Source: an uncultured Caryophanales bacterium
GTDB taxonomy: Bacteria; Bacillota_I; Bacilli_A; RFN20; CAG-826
Length of the DNA: 20,409 bases
Direction: 5' to 3'
Assembly (NCBI GenBank): GCA_946622925.1
Contig: CAMOQM010000004.1
Location: forward strand, 1-20,409
Shown: positions 1-7,169 of the stretch, in pieces
Layout of the letters: every line of letters starts with the position of its first letter
Numbering within the stretch: position 1 is the first letter of the stretch
Notes under the pieces: model-generated
Told to the model about the DNA's origin: nothing
The model's input: only the letters and a program-made list of their open reading frames with translations
Database searches by the model: none
Position numbers and translations under genes: made by a program

Positions 1-482
1 CCTTCGATTATGAAAAAGCGGTGGAGGAAGAAAAGATAAACGAAATCGTCCAAGCCGGACTTCTTGCCCCAAGTGGTATGGGCAGGCAAGATGCCATCGT
101 TATCGTTATTAAAGATAAGAAGGTTAGGGATGAGTTATCTAAGATTAACGCCAAAGTAATGGGGGCCCAAGGAGATAACGATCCTTTCTATGGTGCACCA
201 GTAATCCTATTAGTGGCTTGCAAGAAGAATCCTTATCCTGAACTAGATGGCGGGGCGATGATCGAGAATATGCTTCTAGAGGCCACTAACCAGGGGCTAA
301 GCACCTGCTGGATCCACCGCGCTAAGGCGGAATGGGAACTTCCCGAATTTCGTGAATTATTAAAATCCACCGGCATTGCCTTTGACGACTATGTGGGCGT
401 AGACCACATTGCATTAGGTTATAACAAAGGCGGAGAGCCTCGGGAAAAGGTCATTAAAGAAGGCCGTGTATTCCGGGTGTAA
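1..482 (+). CDS. Nitroreductase-family protein, 3' part (5' end outside window)
   Basis: FMN-dependent nitroreductase-like flavoprotein, probably cytosolic and using NAD(P)H to reduce nitro or related compounds; the substrate cannot be told. The frame is open to the left edge (reading from base 3), and the family normally starts with an Arg-rich motif some 20-30 residues before the visible part, so the GTG at 21 is not the true start. Family signs are EEKINEIVQAGLLAPSG (the conserved APS segment that contacts FMN), then YGAPVILLVACKK, GGAMIENMLLEATNQGLSTCWI (the helix and strand typical of the family), and a C-terminal IALGYNKGGEP segment matching the usual 'lGyp.e.p' ending. The gene ends with TAA at 480. 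It converges on the gene at 556-873. No clear terminator follows it on the plus strand. Confidence 0.9.
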   Translation, partial: FDYEKAVEEEKINEIVQAGLLAPSGMGRQDAIVIVIKDKKVRDELSKINAKVMGAQGDNDPFYGAPVILLVACKKNPYPELDGGAMIENMLLEATNQGLSTCWIHRAKAEWELPEFRELLKSTGIAFDDYVGVDHIALGYNKGGEPREKVIKEGRVFRV

Positions 483-499
483 ACAAGCTTTTGCAAATT

Positions 500-526
500 A
501 TAAAAACTCACCCGATAATGGATGAG
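500..526 (-). terminator. Rho-independent terminator of the AbrB-like gene
   Basis: Read on the minus strand, CTCATCC (526-520) pairs with GGGTGAG (513-507), 6 of 7 positions, around a 6-base loop, followed by TTTTT (506-502). It lies 30 bases past the stop of the gene at 556-873. On the plus strand the hairpin is followed by A residues, so it should act only on the minus strand. Confidence 0.6.
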
Positions 527-555
527 CGAATAAAAAATCAAAGGGTAGAGCAAAC

Positions 556-873
556 CTATTCATTAAGGTCCACTTCGTGGATAGTTCCCCCGGTCTTTTC
601 AATTTGCTTAACAGAACGTTTGAGTCTCTTTTGATTTTCTTTGAAGTAAAAGGGGTCGGATACAACGCCTTTCTTATAGTTCTTCATTGAAGATTCAATC
701 ATGGCCAAAGTTTCTTCCGGAATGTCAGAGAGATCTACTAAAACGCGCGGGTATAAAACAAAACTTCCGTCAGCCATTTCGGTAACTCGATAGTAATCAT
801 ATTTCGCATTCCGCAATGTGATTCTGTTCTTGGAATCGACCTTTGCATCATAAGATTTTTTGCCTTTGCTCAT
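556..873 (-). CDS. AbrB/SpoVT-like, antitoxin-type small protein
   Basis: A 105-residue protein beginning MSKGKKSYDAKVDSKNR. The first 45 residues (AKVDSKNRITLRN, then YYRVTEMADGSFVLYPR) have the swapped-hairpin AbrB pattern: a K-V-D-x-K-x-R-I-T-L strand, then a strand ending in dG-F-V-L-x-P. The tail (LSDIPEETLAMIESSMKNYK, then NQKRLKRSVKQIEKTGG) resembles antitoxin tails in which two helices would wrap a toxin. ATG at 873 was chosen over one 20 codons upstream because GGAGGG sits 7 bases before it and the promoter and palindrome lie inside the longer frame. No toxin gene is adjacent: the next gene is a convergent nitroreductase on one side and a divergent membrane protein on the other. It is either an orphan antitoxin or a free-standing DNA-binding regulator. 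The fold call is moderate and the antitoxin role is inference. Confidence 0.7.
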   Translation of the reverse strand: MSKGKKSYDAKVDSKNRITLRNAKYDYYRVTEMADGSFVLYPRVLVDLSDIPEETLAMIESSMKNYKKGVVSDPFYFKENQKRLKRSVKQIEKTGGTIHEVDLNE

Positions 874-886
874 AAATTGTCCCTCC

Positions 887-900
887 GTGGGATATCCCAC
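887..900. promoter_or_regulatory. Perfect 14-bp palindrome, probable operator
   Basis: GTGGGATATCCCAC is an exact palindrome. On the minus strand it lies 4 bases after the -10 box (905-910) and ends directly at the ribosome-binding GGAGGG of the AbrB-like gene, so it covers the expected transcription start. A dimeric repressor bound here would block transcription; self-regulation by the AbrB-like protein is the simplest inference. Confidence 0.55.
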
Positions 901-904
901 ATGA

Positions 905-933
905 ATCTTATCATCACCCTCGCCTTCAAACAA
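905..933 (-). promoter_or_regulatory. Promoter of the AbrB-like gene
   Basis: On the minus strand TTGTTT (933-928) and TAAGAT (910-905) are separated by exactly 17 bases, a good sigma-A-type match. The predicted start of transcription, near 898, falls inside the palindrome at 887-900. Confidence 0.55.
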
Positions 934-1069
934 TATGGTTATCGTTATAGGCGATATATATGAATCTTAAAGGCGCGCGCTTTTTAATTCCTTACACAGA
1001 TTTTCGCCCCCCTTTTTGGTATTTTTCTTTTCCTAAATCACTCTTGTTTTATAAACAACGCCTTATCTT

Positions 1070-1078
1070 TGCTACAAT
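1070..1078 (+). promoter_or_regulatory. Extended -10 promoter, predicted leaderless transcript
   Basis: TGCTACAAT fits the extended -10 pattern TGnTAnAAT. The GTG start codon of the following gene begins only 6 bases later, where transcription should start, and no Shine-Dalgarno sequence is present. The -35 region is weak, as is common for extended -10 promoters. Confidence 0.55.
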
Positions 1079-1084
1079 AACCCC

Positions 1085-2986
1085 GTGAAAAAGGAATTGA
1101 CGCCTGAAGAAAAAGAAAGAAGATACACCAAAACGTTCCGTATCCTTTGGATATTGGCGGTGGTTTTTGCTTTATTCGCGGCCGTTTTCCTCACCTCCTC
1201 ATTAATCGCCAATACCAATAAGGCCATCTTCTTCGACCAACAAACCATCTCATTAAGGGAAAGGATTAAGAAAGAAGGCACGAAAACCACGAAGTCCAGC
1301 TCTTTGATTATGGCCTTACGCGAAGGTTCCTATTACCGGCTTGACCTTGGCGATCAAGATTATGTCCAAATCGCCGAATCCTCGGCTTCGGGCGACTATA
1401 TGGAATTTGGCATGTCGAAGCAAAAGGGCGAGTATACCTATTCCGGGGGATTCATGATCGATCTTTTCTCTTCTTCCTCCAAAGAAAGAATAGTTTTTGG
1501 CATTACGGTCTTAGATAAAAACGGTAGTCTAATTAAAGGCGATGACGGCAATCCTTATACTTGCCTGCTTGAATATTCCTACCATCTCCAAGACGGGACC
1601 TATACCAGCCATCCGATCCCTTTAGACAACTGGTATGCCCATTTTAGCCAGGAATTTATAAATACCGTCGAAGTGGAAGCGGGGCAAATGCTTAATCCCT
1701 TTATGACCGAGCTTAGGCAAAAGGCCAGTTCGATATTAGGGATAAGCGACCTCGATGCCTTCTTAATCCGTAATAGCGTCGTTCTTGAACACCTTGGTTG
1801 GCTGGTTATACCCGGTGGGATATTCGGGGTCGTCTCCTTGGCCATCGCGGGAATGTTAGGAGTCATCGTATTCGCTTTGTTCTTCGTTAGGTTCTACCGG
1901 AATAAAGTCGCTTCGTATGAAGGTAACCTTTCACCTCCTCCTGAAGCAAAAGAAGAGCTACCCGCGTTAGAGAAGGGCATCGATACCAAAGTGGCTGGGT
2001 TAGCCAAGAAGATTAAGATGACCCCCTTTATTCCCGAGTTTGCCATTCGGGCCATCGGGTTAGGGGTAATCCTTCTTTATGCCGTTTTCATGGGGTTGGC
2101 TAAGATAAGCGACTCTAGGGGCTGGATTTCTAGCGACATCTTCTTTACTCCCGGCGCCCAATTCTTCGAAGCCTTTTATTCCTTAGGCAGTTTGATATTG
2201 ACCTTAGCCGTCGTCACCATCGTGGCCGAGACGCGGCGCCACCTATATCGGAATTCGGTCTTCTTCTTTTCCTTAGGGGTTGGCTACTACGTCCTTTCTA
2301 CCGCTTTGTTATTCTATTTGGACATGGGGTTAAGCGATACCGAGTTAGGCGAAGGGATCATCATCTTGCTCCAATTCGCCTTGCCTGGCAACATCCCGAT
2401 GGGCTTAGGAATATTCTGCTTCGTTGGTTTCTTCCTCTTTCTTGATCCGGACGAACGCTTTGTTAGACGTGGCGTATTTAGGGGTTTATCGGCTATTCCC
2501 TTAACCATCGCATTAGCTTCCATCGTCTTATCGGCTTTATGGAAATTAGATATATTCTCTCCCCCTTATTTCCTATCTAACATCCTCTTTATCCGCGATC
2601 CCGCCTTCTTAGTGGTGGGTTTGGCCTATGAATTACTTATCTTCGGATTAAGGAGCAAATATCGGAAATATTATGGCGAGAATGCCGAGAAGATGGAGGC
2701 CTTGCCCGAAGTGCAGATGGTGAAAAACATCGCCTTATGCGGATTGATTCTCTTCTTTACCCTTGTATTTTATTGCATCCCCACCAATTTAAGATTGCCT
2801 TTGGGATTCACTTCGATTTGGACCTTCTATCCCATTGCCATCCCCATCTTCCTCTTCCAAAAGCCCGCGGCCTCTAACCGCGATGAAAGATGGGACATCC
2901 TTTACTATATCTTGGTTATCGGCTTTACTTTCTTGCCCCAGTTATTTAACGCGATGTCGCAGCTATTCGCTAGCTTAGGGATTTAA
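1085..2986 (+). CDS. Multi-pass membrane protein of unknown function, paralog of the 2987-4936 gene
   Basis: A 633-residue protein with no recognised family. Residues about 19-41 form a membrane helix, 45-235 an extracellular-looking domain rich in Tyr, Asp and Ser, about 240-270 a second membrane segment, 275-315 a charged cytoplasmic linker (PPPEAKEELPALEKG), and 320-630 about nine further hydrophobic segments. Conserved with the paralog are the motifs AETRR, LPGNIPMGLG, VFRGLSAIP, KNIALCG and FLFQKPA. The GTG start at 1085 is supported by the paralog (both begin with a short basic stretch then a helix) and by the -10 element 6 bases upstream; no ribosome-binding site is visible. It faces its paralog tail to tail, with the stop codons touching. 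The closing hydrophobic block could be a channel, transporter or envelope assembly factor; the sequence does not decide. Confidence 0.85.
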   Translation: MKKELTPEEKERRYTKTFRILWILAVVFALFAAVFLTSSLIANTNKAIFFDQQTISLRERIKKEGTKTTKSSSLIMALREGSYYRLDLGDQDYVQIAESSASGDYMEFGMSKQKGEYTYSGGFMIDLFSSSSKERIVFGITVLDKNGSLIKGDDGNPYTCLLEYSYHLQDGTYTSHPIPLDNWYAHFSQEFINTVEVEAGQMLNPFMTELRQKASSILGISDLDAFLIRNSVVLEHLGWLVIPGGIFGVVSLAIAGMLGVIVFALFFVRFYRNKVASYEGNLSPPPEAKEELPALEKGIDTKVAGLAKKIKMTPFIPEFAIRAIGLGVILLYAVFMGLAKISDSRGWISSDIFFTPGAQFFEAFYSLGSLILTLAVVTIVAETRRHLYRNSVFFFSLGVGYYVLSTALLFYLDMGLSDTELGEGIIILLQFALPGNIPMGLGIFCFVGFFLFLDPDERFVRRGVFRGLSAIPLTIALASIVLSALWKLDIFSPPYFLSNILFIRDPAFLVVGLAYELLIFGLRSKYRKYYGENAEKMEALPEVQMVKNIALCGLILFFTLVFYCIPTNLRLPLGFTSIWTFYPIAIPIFLFQKPAASNRDERWDILYYILVIGFTFLPQLFNAMSQLFASLGI

Positions 2987-4936
2987 TCACTTCATTAAGA
3001 AAGTGATGATCGTCGGGATGACGAAGGAGAGACTATAAAGGACGTAATAGATTATATTGGAGATCATTTTCCGATTCGTTCCGGCCGGCTTATAGAATAA
3101 GAAGACGGGGATAAGGGCATAAACGAAGGTGTGGTCGGGGAGGCCCAAGACCCTTTTTATATCGGGGGTCAAACAATAGAAAACCACCGTATAGATGATT
3201 ATCACGGCGCATAAAACGAGGTTCTTTTGGAATTGGACGGCCGGGGATTCCATGAGGCCATCGACCTTCTCCTTGCCATATTTCCTAGACAAACGGCATC
3301 TAAAGAAGAAGATGACGTAGATATAGATTATCCCGATTAATAAACCATCGAAATTCCGGACGAAGAAGAGGGAATTAAGCCAATAGGATGGGTGAATGGC
3401 CTCGGTTCTTTTTAAGGCCGAATAGATCACCGCGCCTAAGGCGATGGAGGCGGGAATGGCCGAAAGGGCCCTAAAGACTTTTCTTTTAATTAACCATTCG
3501 GGTGGTTCTTCGAAAAGGAACATGCCCATAAAGGTGAATAAGCCCATCGACATGAAGATGTTGCCGGGCAAAACCGAGGAGATAAAATCGGAATAGCTAA
3601 TCCCAAAGAAATCGGTTTTGACGATGCCATCGACGAAAAAGAAAGCGGAGTTGATGGCTAGATAAAAGGTGAAGGCCGCCCCAAAGAAGGCCGCCGAGGC
3701 GAGGGCGAGGTTTCGTCTAGTTTCGGCGATGACTCCGATTAAGGCGATGACCAAGCAGAATTGCCCAAGGGTGGTTACCATCTTAAACCAAGGGTAGCCA
3801 TCGGCTAGACCCCCTTCGATTATTCCGGCGTTGATAAGGTGGGTGAATATCGAGCCAAATACCAATAAGGCAAAGCCTAAACCCCGAATCACCCATTCCC
3901 CGAAGATAGGACGGATATGGGTTTTAGCGACTATCCTAGCGATTGGCCCTCCGATTTGGGGCAAATCCTCTTTATGAAGCGGTGGGGCGTTTTCTTCTTT
4001 TTCTTGGGTTTCTATTTCATTAGGGACGTCGACTAATAAGTCCTCATCGGCGTTATCTTTGATGAGACCTTGGACAAGGAGGCGTTTTTTCTTCCTTTGG
4101 ACGATTAAATTGGCTAACCCGAGGGCAAAGATGACGGTTATCGGTCCGCCTAGTAAAGAGATAAGGGTGGCAGCAAGCAAAAGCCCACTGGCCCTTTCAG
4201 CGGCTTCAAAAGAAGTCTTTATCCCACGAGTGACCCTTTTAGGATCGACGCCAAATTGTTTTATGATGGGATCGGCGCAGGCTAGGAATTCCTGCATGCA
4301 GGCCTCGGCTTTTTGATTAGCTTCATCGATCGTGGTTTGGGTCAACTCTAGGATTTGGTATTCGTTAGTGAAGTCTTTTTCCTTAATAAGGGCATAGGAA
4401 GTGGAACAAGCGTAATAAATCCCGTCGGTGGATTCAAAACCCTCTAGCCCATGCCCATCAAAGGGAGTCCCATCGTTTTTAACGACGACGGCTTTGGCAT
4501 AAAGACAATATTCATGGTCGTCTTGATAGGCGTCATCGACCCATAAAGCGGGGGTTAGACCTAGAACGAAACCAAAATCATTAAAAAGGCGGACTTGCCG
4601 AATGGCGAGAAAATTGGAGCAATTAGCCTGACCGCTTACATAGACTTGGAAGGTCTGCTCATTATAGGTTTTCGTAACTTCATAAAAGATAGATCCATAA
4701 TCATCTGATTTAATGGATTTGGGTTTAGTTTGCTTACCATCCCTAAGCACCTGACTACGTAAGGACCTAAAATCCTTATTGGTGAAGGCTGCGGGGTTAT
4801 TAACGGAGACGCCCGCTAAGGAAAATAAGGTGGCCATGGCCAAGATATAGATTAAGGAAAGGATGCCGAAAACCACCGTCCCCTTTTTTGAGAAAACCCT
4901 AGTGGAGAGCCTTTTGAAAAAAGATGCGATTTTCAT
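2987..4936 (-). CDS. Multi-pass membrane protein of unknown function, paralog of the 1085-2986 gene
   Basis: A 649-residue protein with the same layout as its neighbour: helix at about 20-42 after a basic start (MKIASFFKR), an extracellular-looking domain with two Cys (QANCSNF and EYCLYA) to about residue 230, a second membrane segment, a linker rich in Glu (QEKEENAPP), then about nine hydrophobic segments carrying AETRRNL, LPGNIFMSMG, VFRALSAIP and FLFYKPAGTNR. ATG at 4936 was preferred to an in-frame TTG two codons earlier because the latter overlaps the -10 element. It is the only gene here ending in TGA; reading TGA as Trp would add only four residues before a TAA, so this gene alone does not test the code, but other genes do. 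Function unknown. Confidence 0.85.
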   Translation of the reverse strand: MKIASFFKRLSTRVFSKKGTVVFGILSLIYILAMATLFSLAGVSVNNPAAFTNKDFRSLRSQVLRDGKQTKPKSIKSDDYGSIFYEVTKTYNEQTFQVYVSGQANCSNFLAIRQVRLFNDFGFVLGLTPALWVDDAYQDDHEYCLYAKAVVVKNDGTPFDGHGLEGFESTDGIYYACSTSYALIKEKDFTNEYQILELTQTTIDEANQKAEACMQEFLACADPIIKQFGVDPKRVTRGIKTSFEAAERASGLLLAATLISLLGGPITVIFALGLANLIVQRKKKRLLVQGLIKDNADEDLLVDVPNEIETQEKEENAPPLHKEDLPQIGGPIARIVAKTHIRPIFGEWVIRGLGFALLVFGSIFTHLINAGIIEGGLADGYPWFKMVTTLGQFCLVIALIGVIAETRRNLALASAAFFGAAFTFYLAINSAFFFVDGIVKTDFFGISYSDFISSVLPGNIFMSMGLFTFMGMFLFEEPPEWLIKRKVFRALSAIPASIALGAVIYSALKRTEAIHPSYWLNSLFFVRNFDGLLIGIIYIYVIFFFRCRLSRKYGKEKVDGLMESPAVQFQKNLVLCAVIIIYTVVFYCLTPDIKRVLGLPDHTFVYALIPVFLFYKPAGTNRKMISNIIYYVLYSLSFVIPTIITFLMK

Positions 4937-4942
4937 GGGCAA

Positions 4943-4951
4943 AGTTTACCA
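4943..4951 (-). promoter_or_regulatory. Extended -10 promoter, predicted leaderless transcript
   Basis: On the minus strand TGGTAAACT (4951-4943) matches an extended -10 element. The ATG of the membrane protein starts 6 bases further on at 4936, and there is no Shine-Dalgarno sequence. The 106-base space between this gene and the one at 5043 holds both divergent promoters. Confidence 0.5.
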
Positions 4952-5015
4952 TAAGCGGAAATGAAATGAAGGCCAATATCTTTGATAAGCCCCTATTTTT
5001 TCCTTCTCTTAGCCT

Positions 5016-5021
5016 TATAAT
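5016..5021 (+). promoter_or_regulatory. -10 box of the DUF2130-type gene
   Basis: TATAAT is a perfect -10 hexamer 21 bases before the ATG at 5043. No good -35 match lies 16-18 bases upstream. Unlike the divergent gene, this one has a ribosome-binding site (GAGG, 5031-5034). Confidence 0.5.
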
Positions 5022-5042
5022 TAGGGAAGCGAGGTAAAGATA

Positions 5043-6326
5043 ATGAAAGAAATCAAGTGCCCCCATTGCCATAAGGTCTTTAGTGTCGAAGAAAGCGATT
5101 ATGAAGCCATCGCCAAACAAATCCGTGACCAGCAATTCGAAGAAGAGTTGCACGCTAGGTTAGAAACGGCCAAGCAGTTGGAAGAAGCCAAAAACCAAAT
5201 AGCCTCCAAGGATAAAGAAGAAGAGATAAGCGCCCTTAAGGCCAAACTTTTACAAGCCGAGAAAGAAAAAGAGCTCGCCGTTAAGGAAAAAGAAAACCAG
5301 ATTAAGGACAACTTGTTTGCAAAGGAAAAGGAAATCAATGACCTTAACCATAAAATAGAGGCCTTACGTCAAGAGAATAAGACCGCTTTGCTAGAGGCCA
5401 GTGGCAAAACCAAAGACGAGCTCGCTAACAAAGATAAGAAGATAATGGAGATGCAAAACCAATTGGAACTCGCCAAAAAGGATGCCGCCCTTCAAATAGC
5501 CTCGCTTAAGAAAGAACAAGAGACCGCCTTAAAACAAAAAGACGAACAAGTCGCCTATTACAAAGACTTAAAGACCAAGATGTCCACCAAGCTAGTGGGG
5601 GAGACCTTGGAACAACATTGCCTTAATGAATTCAACCGAGTCAGGATGATGGCTTATCCTAATGCCTATTTTGAAAAAGATAACGAGGTTTCTTCTTCTG
5701 GCTCCAAGGGTGATTTCATCTTCAAAGAAACTACCGAAGAAGGAGCCGAACTCATCTCCATCATGTTTGAGATGAAGAATGAAAACGACACGACCGCGAC
5801 CAAGCATAAAAACGAGGACTTCTTTAAAGAGCTCGATAAAGATAGAAACGAGAAGAAATGCGAATATGCCGTTTTGGTCTCGATGTTAGAAGCCGATAAC
5901 GAACTCTATAATGGTGGGATCGTCGATGTTTCCTATCGTTATCCCAAGATGTTCGTGGTCCGTCCCCAGTGCTTCCTATCCATCATTGCTTTACTCCGCA
6001 ATGCCGCGCTTAACTCCGCCAAATACAAGAATGAACTAATGGAGATAAAGAACCAAAACGTCGATATCTCCCATTTTGAGGACGATCTACTGGATTTCCA
6101 GAATAAGTTCGCCAAGAACTATTCCCTGGCCAGCGAGAAATTTGCCAAAGCCATCGAGGAAATCGATAAGACCATCGACCATCTTAATAAGGTTAAGGAA
6201 GGGCTTATTGGTTCGGAACGTAATCTAAGATTAGCTAACGATAAGGCCCAAGAGCTAAGCGTCAAAAAGTTGACTAAGAACAATCCGACCATGAAGGCCA
6301 AGTTCGACGAATTAAAAGATAAATAA
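5043..6326 (+). CDS. DUF2130-type coiled-coil protein with nuclease-like C-terminal core
   Basis: A 427-residue soluble protein. Residues 1-12 carry a single zinc-ribbon-like CPHCHK knuckle, 15-200 form a long charged coiled coil (Lys/Glu/Gln heptads), and 200-330 hold the conserved core of the DUF2130 family, recognised from its general look: KLVGETLEQHCLNEFNR, GSKGDFIF, FEMKNENDTTATKHKNEDF, then EYAVLVSMLE and VVRPQCFLSII. Asp224 followed 18 residues later by E243-x-K245 fits a PD-(D/E)xK nuclease signature, but nuclease activity is inference. A second coiled coil fills 360-427. Start ATG 5043 has GAGG 8 bases upstream. It converges on the XRE regulator with a 9-base gap and no clear terminator. 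Confidence 0.8.
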   Translation: MKEIKCPHCHKVFSVEESDYEAIAKQIRDQQFEEELHARLETAKQLEEAKNQIASKDKEEEISALKAKLLQAEKEKELAVKEKENQIKDNLFAKEKEINDLNHKIEALRQENKTALLEASGKTKDELANKDKKIMEMQNQLELAKKDAALQIASLKKEQETALKQKDEQVAYYKDLKTKMSTKLVGETLEQHCLNEFNRVRMMAYPNAYFEKDNEVSSSGSKGDFIFKETTEEGAELISIMFEMKNENDTTATKHKNEDFFKELDKDRNEKKCEYAVLVSMLEADNELYNGGIVDVSYRYPKMFVVRPQCFLSIIALLRNAALNSAKYKNELMEIKNQNVDISHFEDDLLDFQNKFAKNYSLASEKFAKAIEEIDKTIDHLNKVKEGLIGSERNLRLANDKAQELSVKKLTKNNPTMKAKFDELKDK

Positions 6327-6335
6327 GCCAAGGTT

Positions 6336-6977
6336 TTATTTCTTCTTTTTCCGCTCGCTTCTACCGGAGAGATATCCCCATAGCAAAGCCGCGACGGTGG
6401 GAGGGATGCCAATTAGGAAGACCGCCCATAATTCCCAGCCTTTGCCTTGGGGCAAAAGCTGGCCTAGTTGGATATAGGTGCTAGCCGCGGCGGACCAAAT
6501 CAAGACGATGATAATGATGGTCCTCCATAAGGAGCGGCCCCAGATACCATTGAAGATCAATAATAAAATGCAACTAGCCGGCACCGCCCAAAGGAAGACT
6601 ATCCAGGGTTTAAAGGGGCCCTTGTCCATACCTAGGATTAAGAAAATATAGAATAACAAGACCGTAAATAGCCAAACCACGGTCACCGACATCGCGGTGA
6701 TGATGACTTTGGTGACGTTAGATAACCTATTTTCCTTTTTCTCGACTTCGTTATTTTCGCTTACCCCACCTTCCCTGACTAAATCGGAAATGGATATGCC
6801 ATAGAAGGCACATAGCCTATCCAAGGTATCGAGATCAGGCATGGTCTCGGCGTGCTCCCATTTGGAGACGGCCTTATCGGTATAGTTAAACTGCTCGGCC
6901 AGTTCGGCTTGGGTTAGTCCTTTGTTTTTCCGTAGGACCATGAGATTGTGGGCGACGATCAGCTTAATCGGGGTCAT
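6336..6977 (-). CDS. XRE-family regulator with four-helix membrane tail
   Basis: A 213-residue protein from ATG 6977. Residues 6-65 are a Cro/XRE helix-turn-helix (LMVLRKNKGLTQAELAEQ, then YTDKAVSKWEHAETMPDL, then LCAFYGISISDLV), the DNA-reading helix being TDKAVSKW. About 90-213 hold four hydrophobic helices with short loops and a basic end (RSERKKKK), so the DNA-binding domain should be tethered at the cytoplasmic face. Such membrane-tailed XRE proteins are common in Firmicutes; targets are unknown. ATG 6977 was chosen over the in-frame ATG at 6983 because the latter begins 1 base after the -10 hexamer, upstream of the likely transcription start. There is no Shine-Dalgarno sequence. An inverted repeat at 7021-7040 just upstream of its -35 box may be its operator. 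Confidence 0.85.
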   Translation of the reverse strand: MTPIKLIVAHNLMVLRKNKGLTQAELAEQFNYTDKAVSKWEHAETMPDLDTLDRLCAFYGISISDLVREGGVSENNEVEKKENRLSNVTKVIITAMSVTVVWLFTVLLFYIFLILGMDKGPFKPWIVFLWAVPASCILLLIFNGIWGRSLWRTIIIIVLIWSAAASTYIQLGQLLPQGKGWELWAVFLIGIPPTVAALLWGYLSGRSERKKKK

Positions 6978-6984
6978 GGCCATT

Positions 6985-7013
6985 ATCTTAGCACAACCGG
7001 AAAAGGGTGATAA
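6985..7013 (-). promoter_or_regulatory. Promoter of the XRE gene, predicted leaderless transcript
   Basis: On the minus strand TTATCA (7013-7008) and TAAGAT (6990-6985) are 17 bases apart, and TGC precedes the -10 (extended -10). The ATG at 6977 lies 7 bases after the -10, at the expected transcription start. Confidence 0.6.
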
Positions 7014-7020
7014 TCCATCT

Positions 7021-7040
7021 AACAAATAAGACTATTTGTT
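7021..7040. promoter_or_regulatory. Perfect inverted repeat upstream of the XRE promoter, possible operator
   Basis: AACAAATA and TATTTGTT form an exact 8-bp inverted repeat around a 4-base spacer (AGAC). It lies 7 bases upstream of the -35 box of the XRE gene. Size and symmetry suit a dimeric helix-turn-helix protein. It lacks a flanking T run, so it is unlikely to be a terminator. Confidence 0.45.
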
Positions 7041-7060
7041 CCTAAGACGGAAACCATGGC

Positions 7061-7116
7061 TTTGAAACCACCGAAAAACAAAATATTGTCATTTGCATTT
7101 TTTTGGCGGTTTCGAA
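7061..7116. repeat. Long imperfect inverted repeat in non-coding DNA
   Basis: GAAACCACCGAAAAA (7064-7078) pairs with TTTTTTGGCGGTTTC (7099-7113) with only two imperfect positions, and three more pairs (one T-G) extend it outward to 7061/7116. The loop is 20 bases and A/T-rich. Role unknown; it could be a terminator, an element end or a remnant of the decayed gene next to it. Confidence 0.5.
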
Positions 7117-7169
7117 AGGAAAATGTTAGTTACCATCTACGCCGCTCGCTTTTTGCATCATCCGAATAA

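Noticed and set aside
874..933. Longer version of the AbrB-like protein from ATG 933
   Set aside because: The extra 20 codons cover the promoter and palindrome, and the inner ATG has GGAGGG at ideal distance.
970..984. G+C-alternating near-palindrome (AAAGGCGCGCGCTTTT)
   Set aside because: Arms are short, the centre is a simple GC alternation that cannot form a proper loop, and no gene end or T run beyond four bases supports a terminator.
2987..2989. TGA codon as a possible sign of genetic code 4 (TGA = Trp)
   Set aside because: Reading through would add only four residues before TAA, so the site is neutral, but Trp is TGG throughout and no other gene has an in-frame TGA. The standard bacterial code fits.
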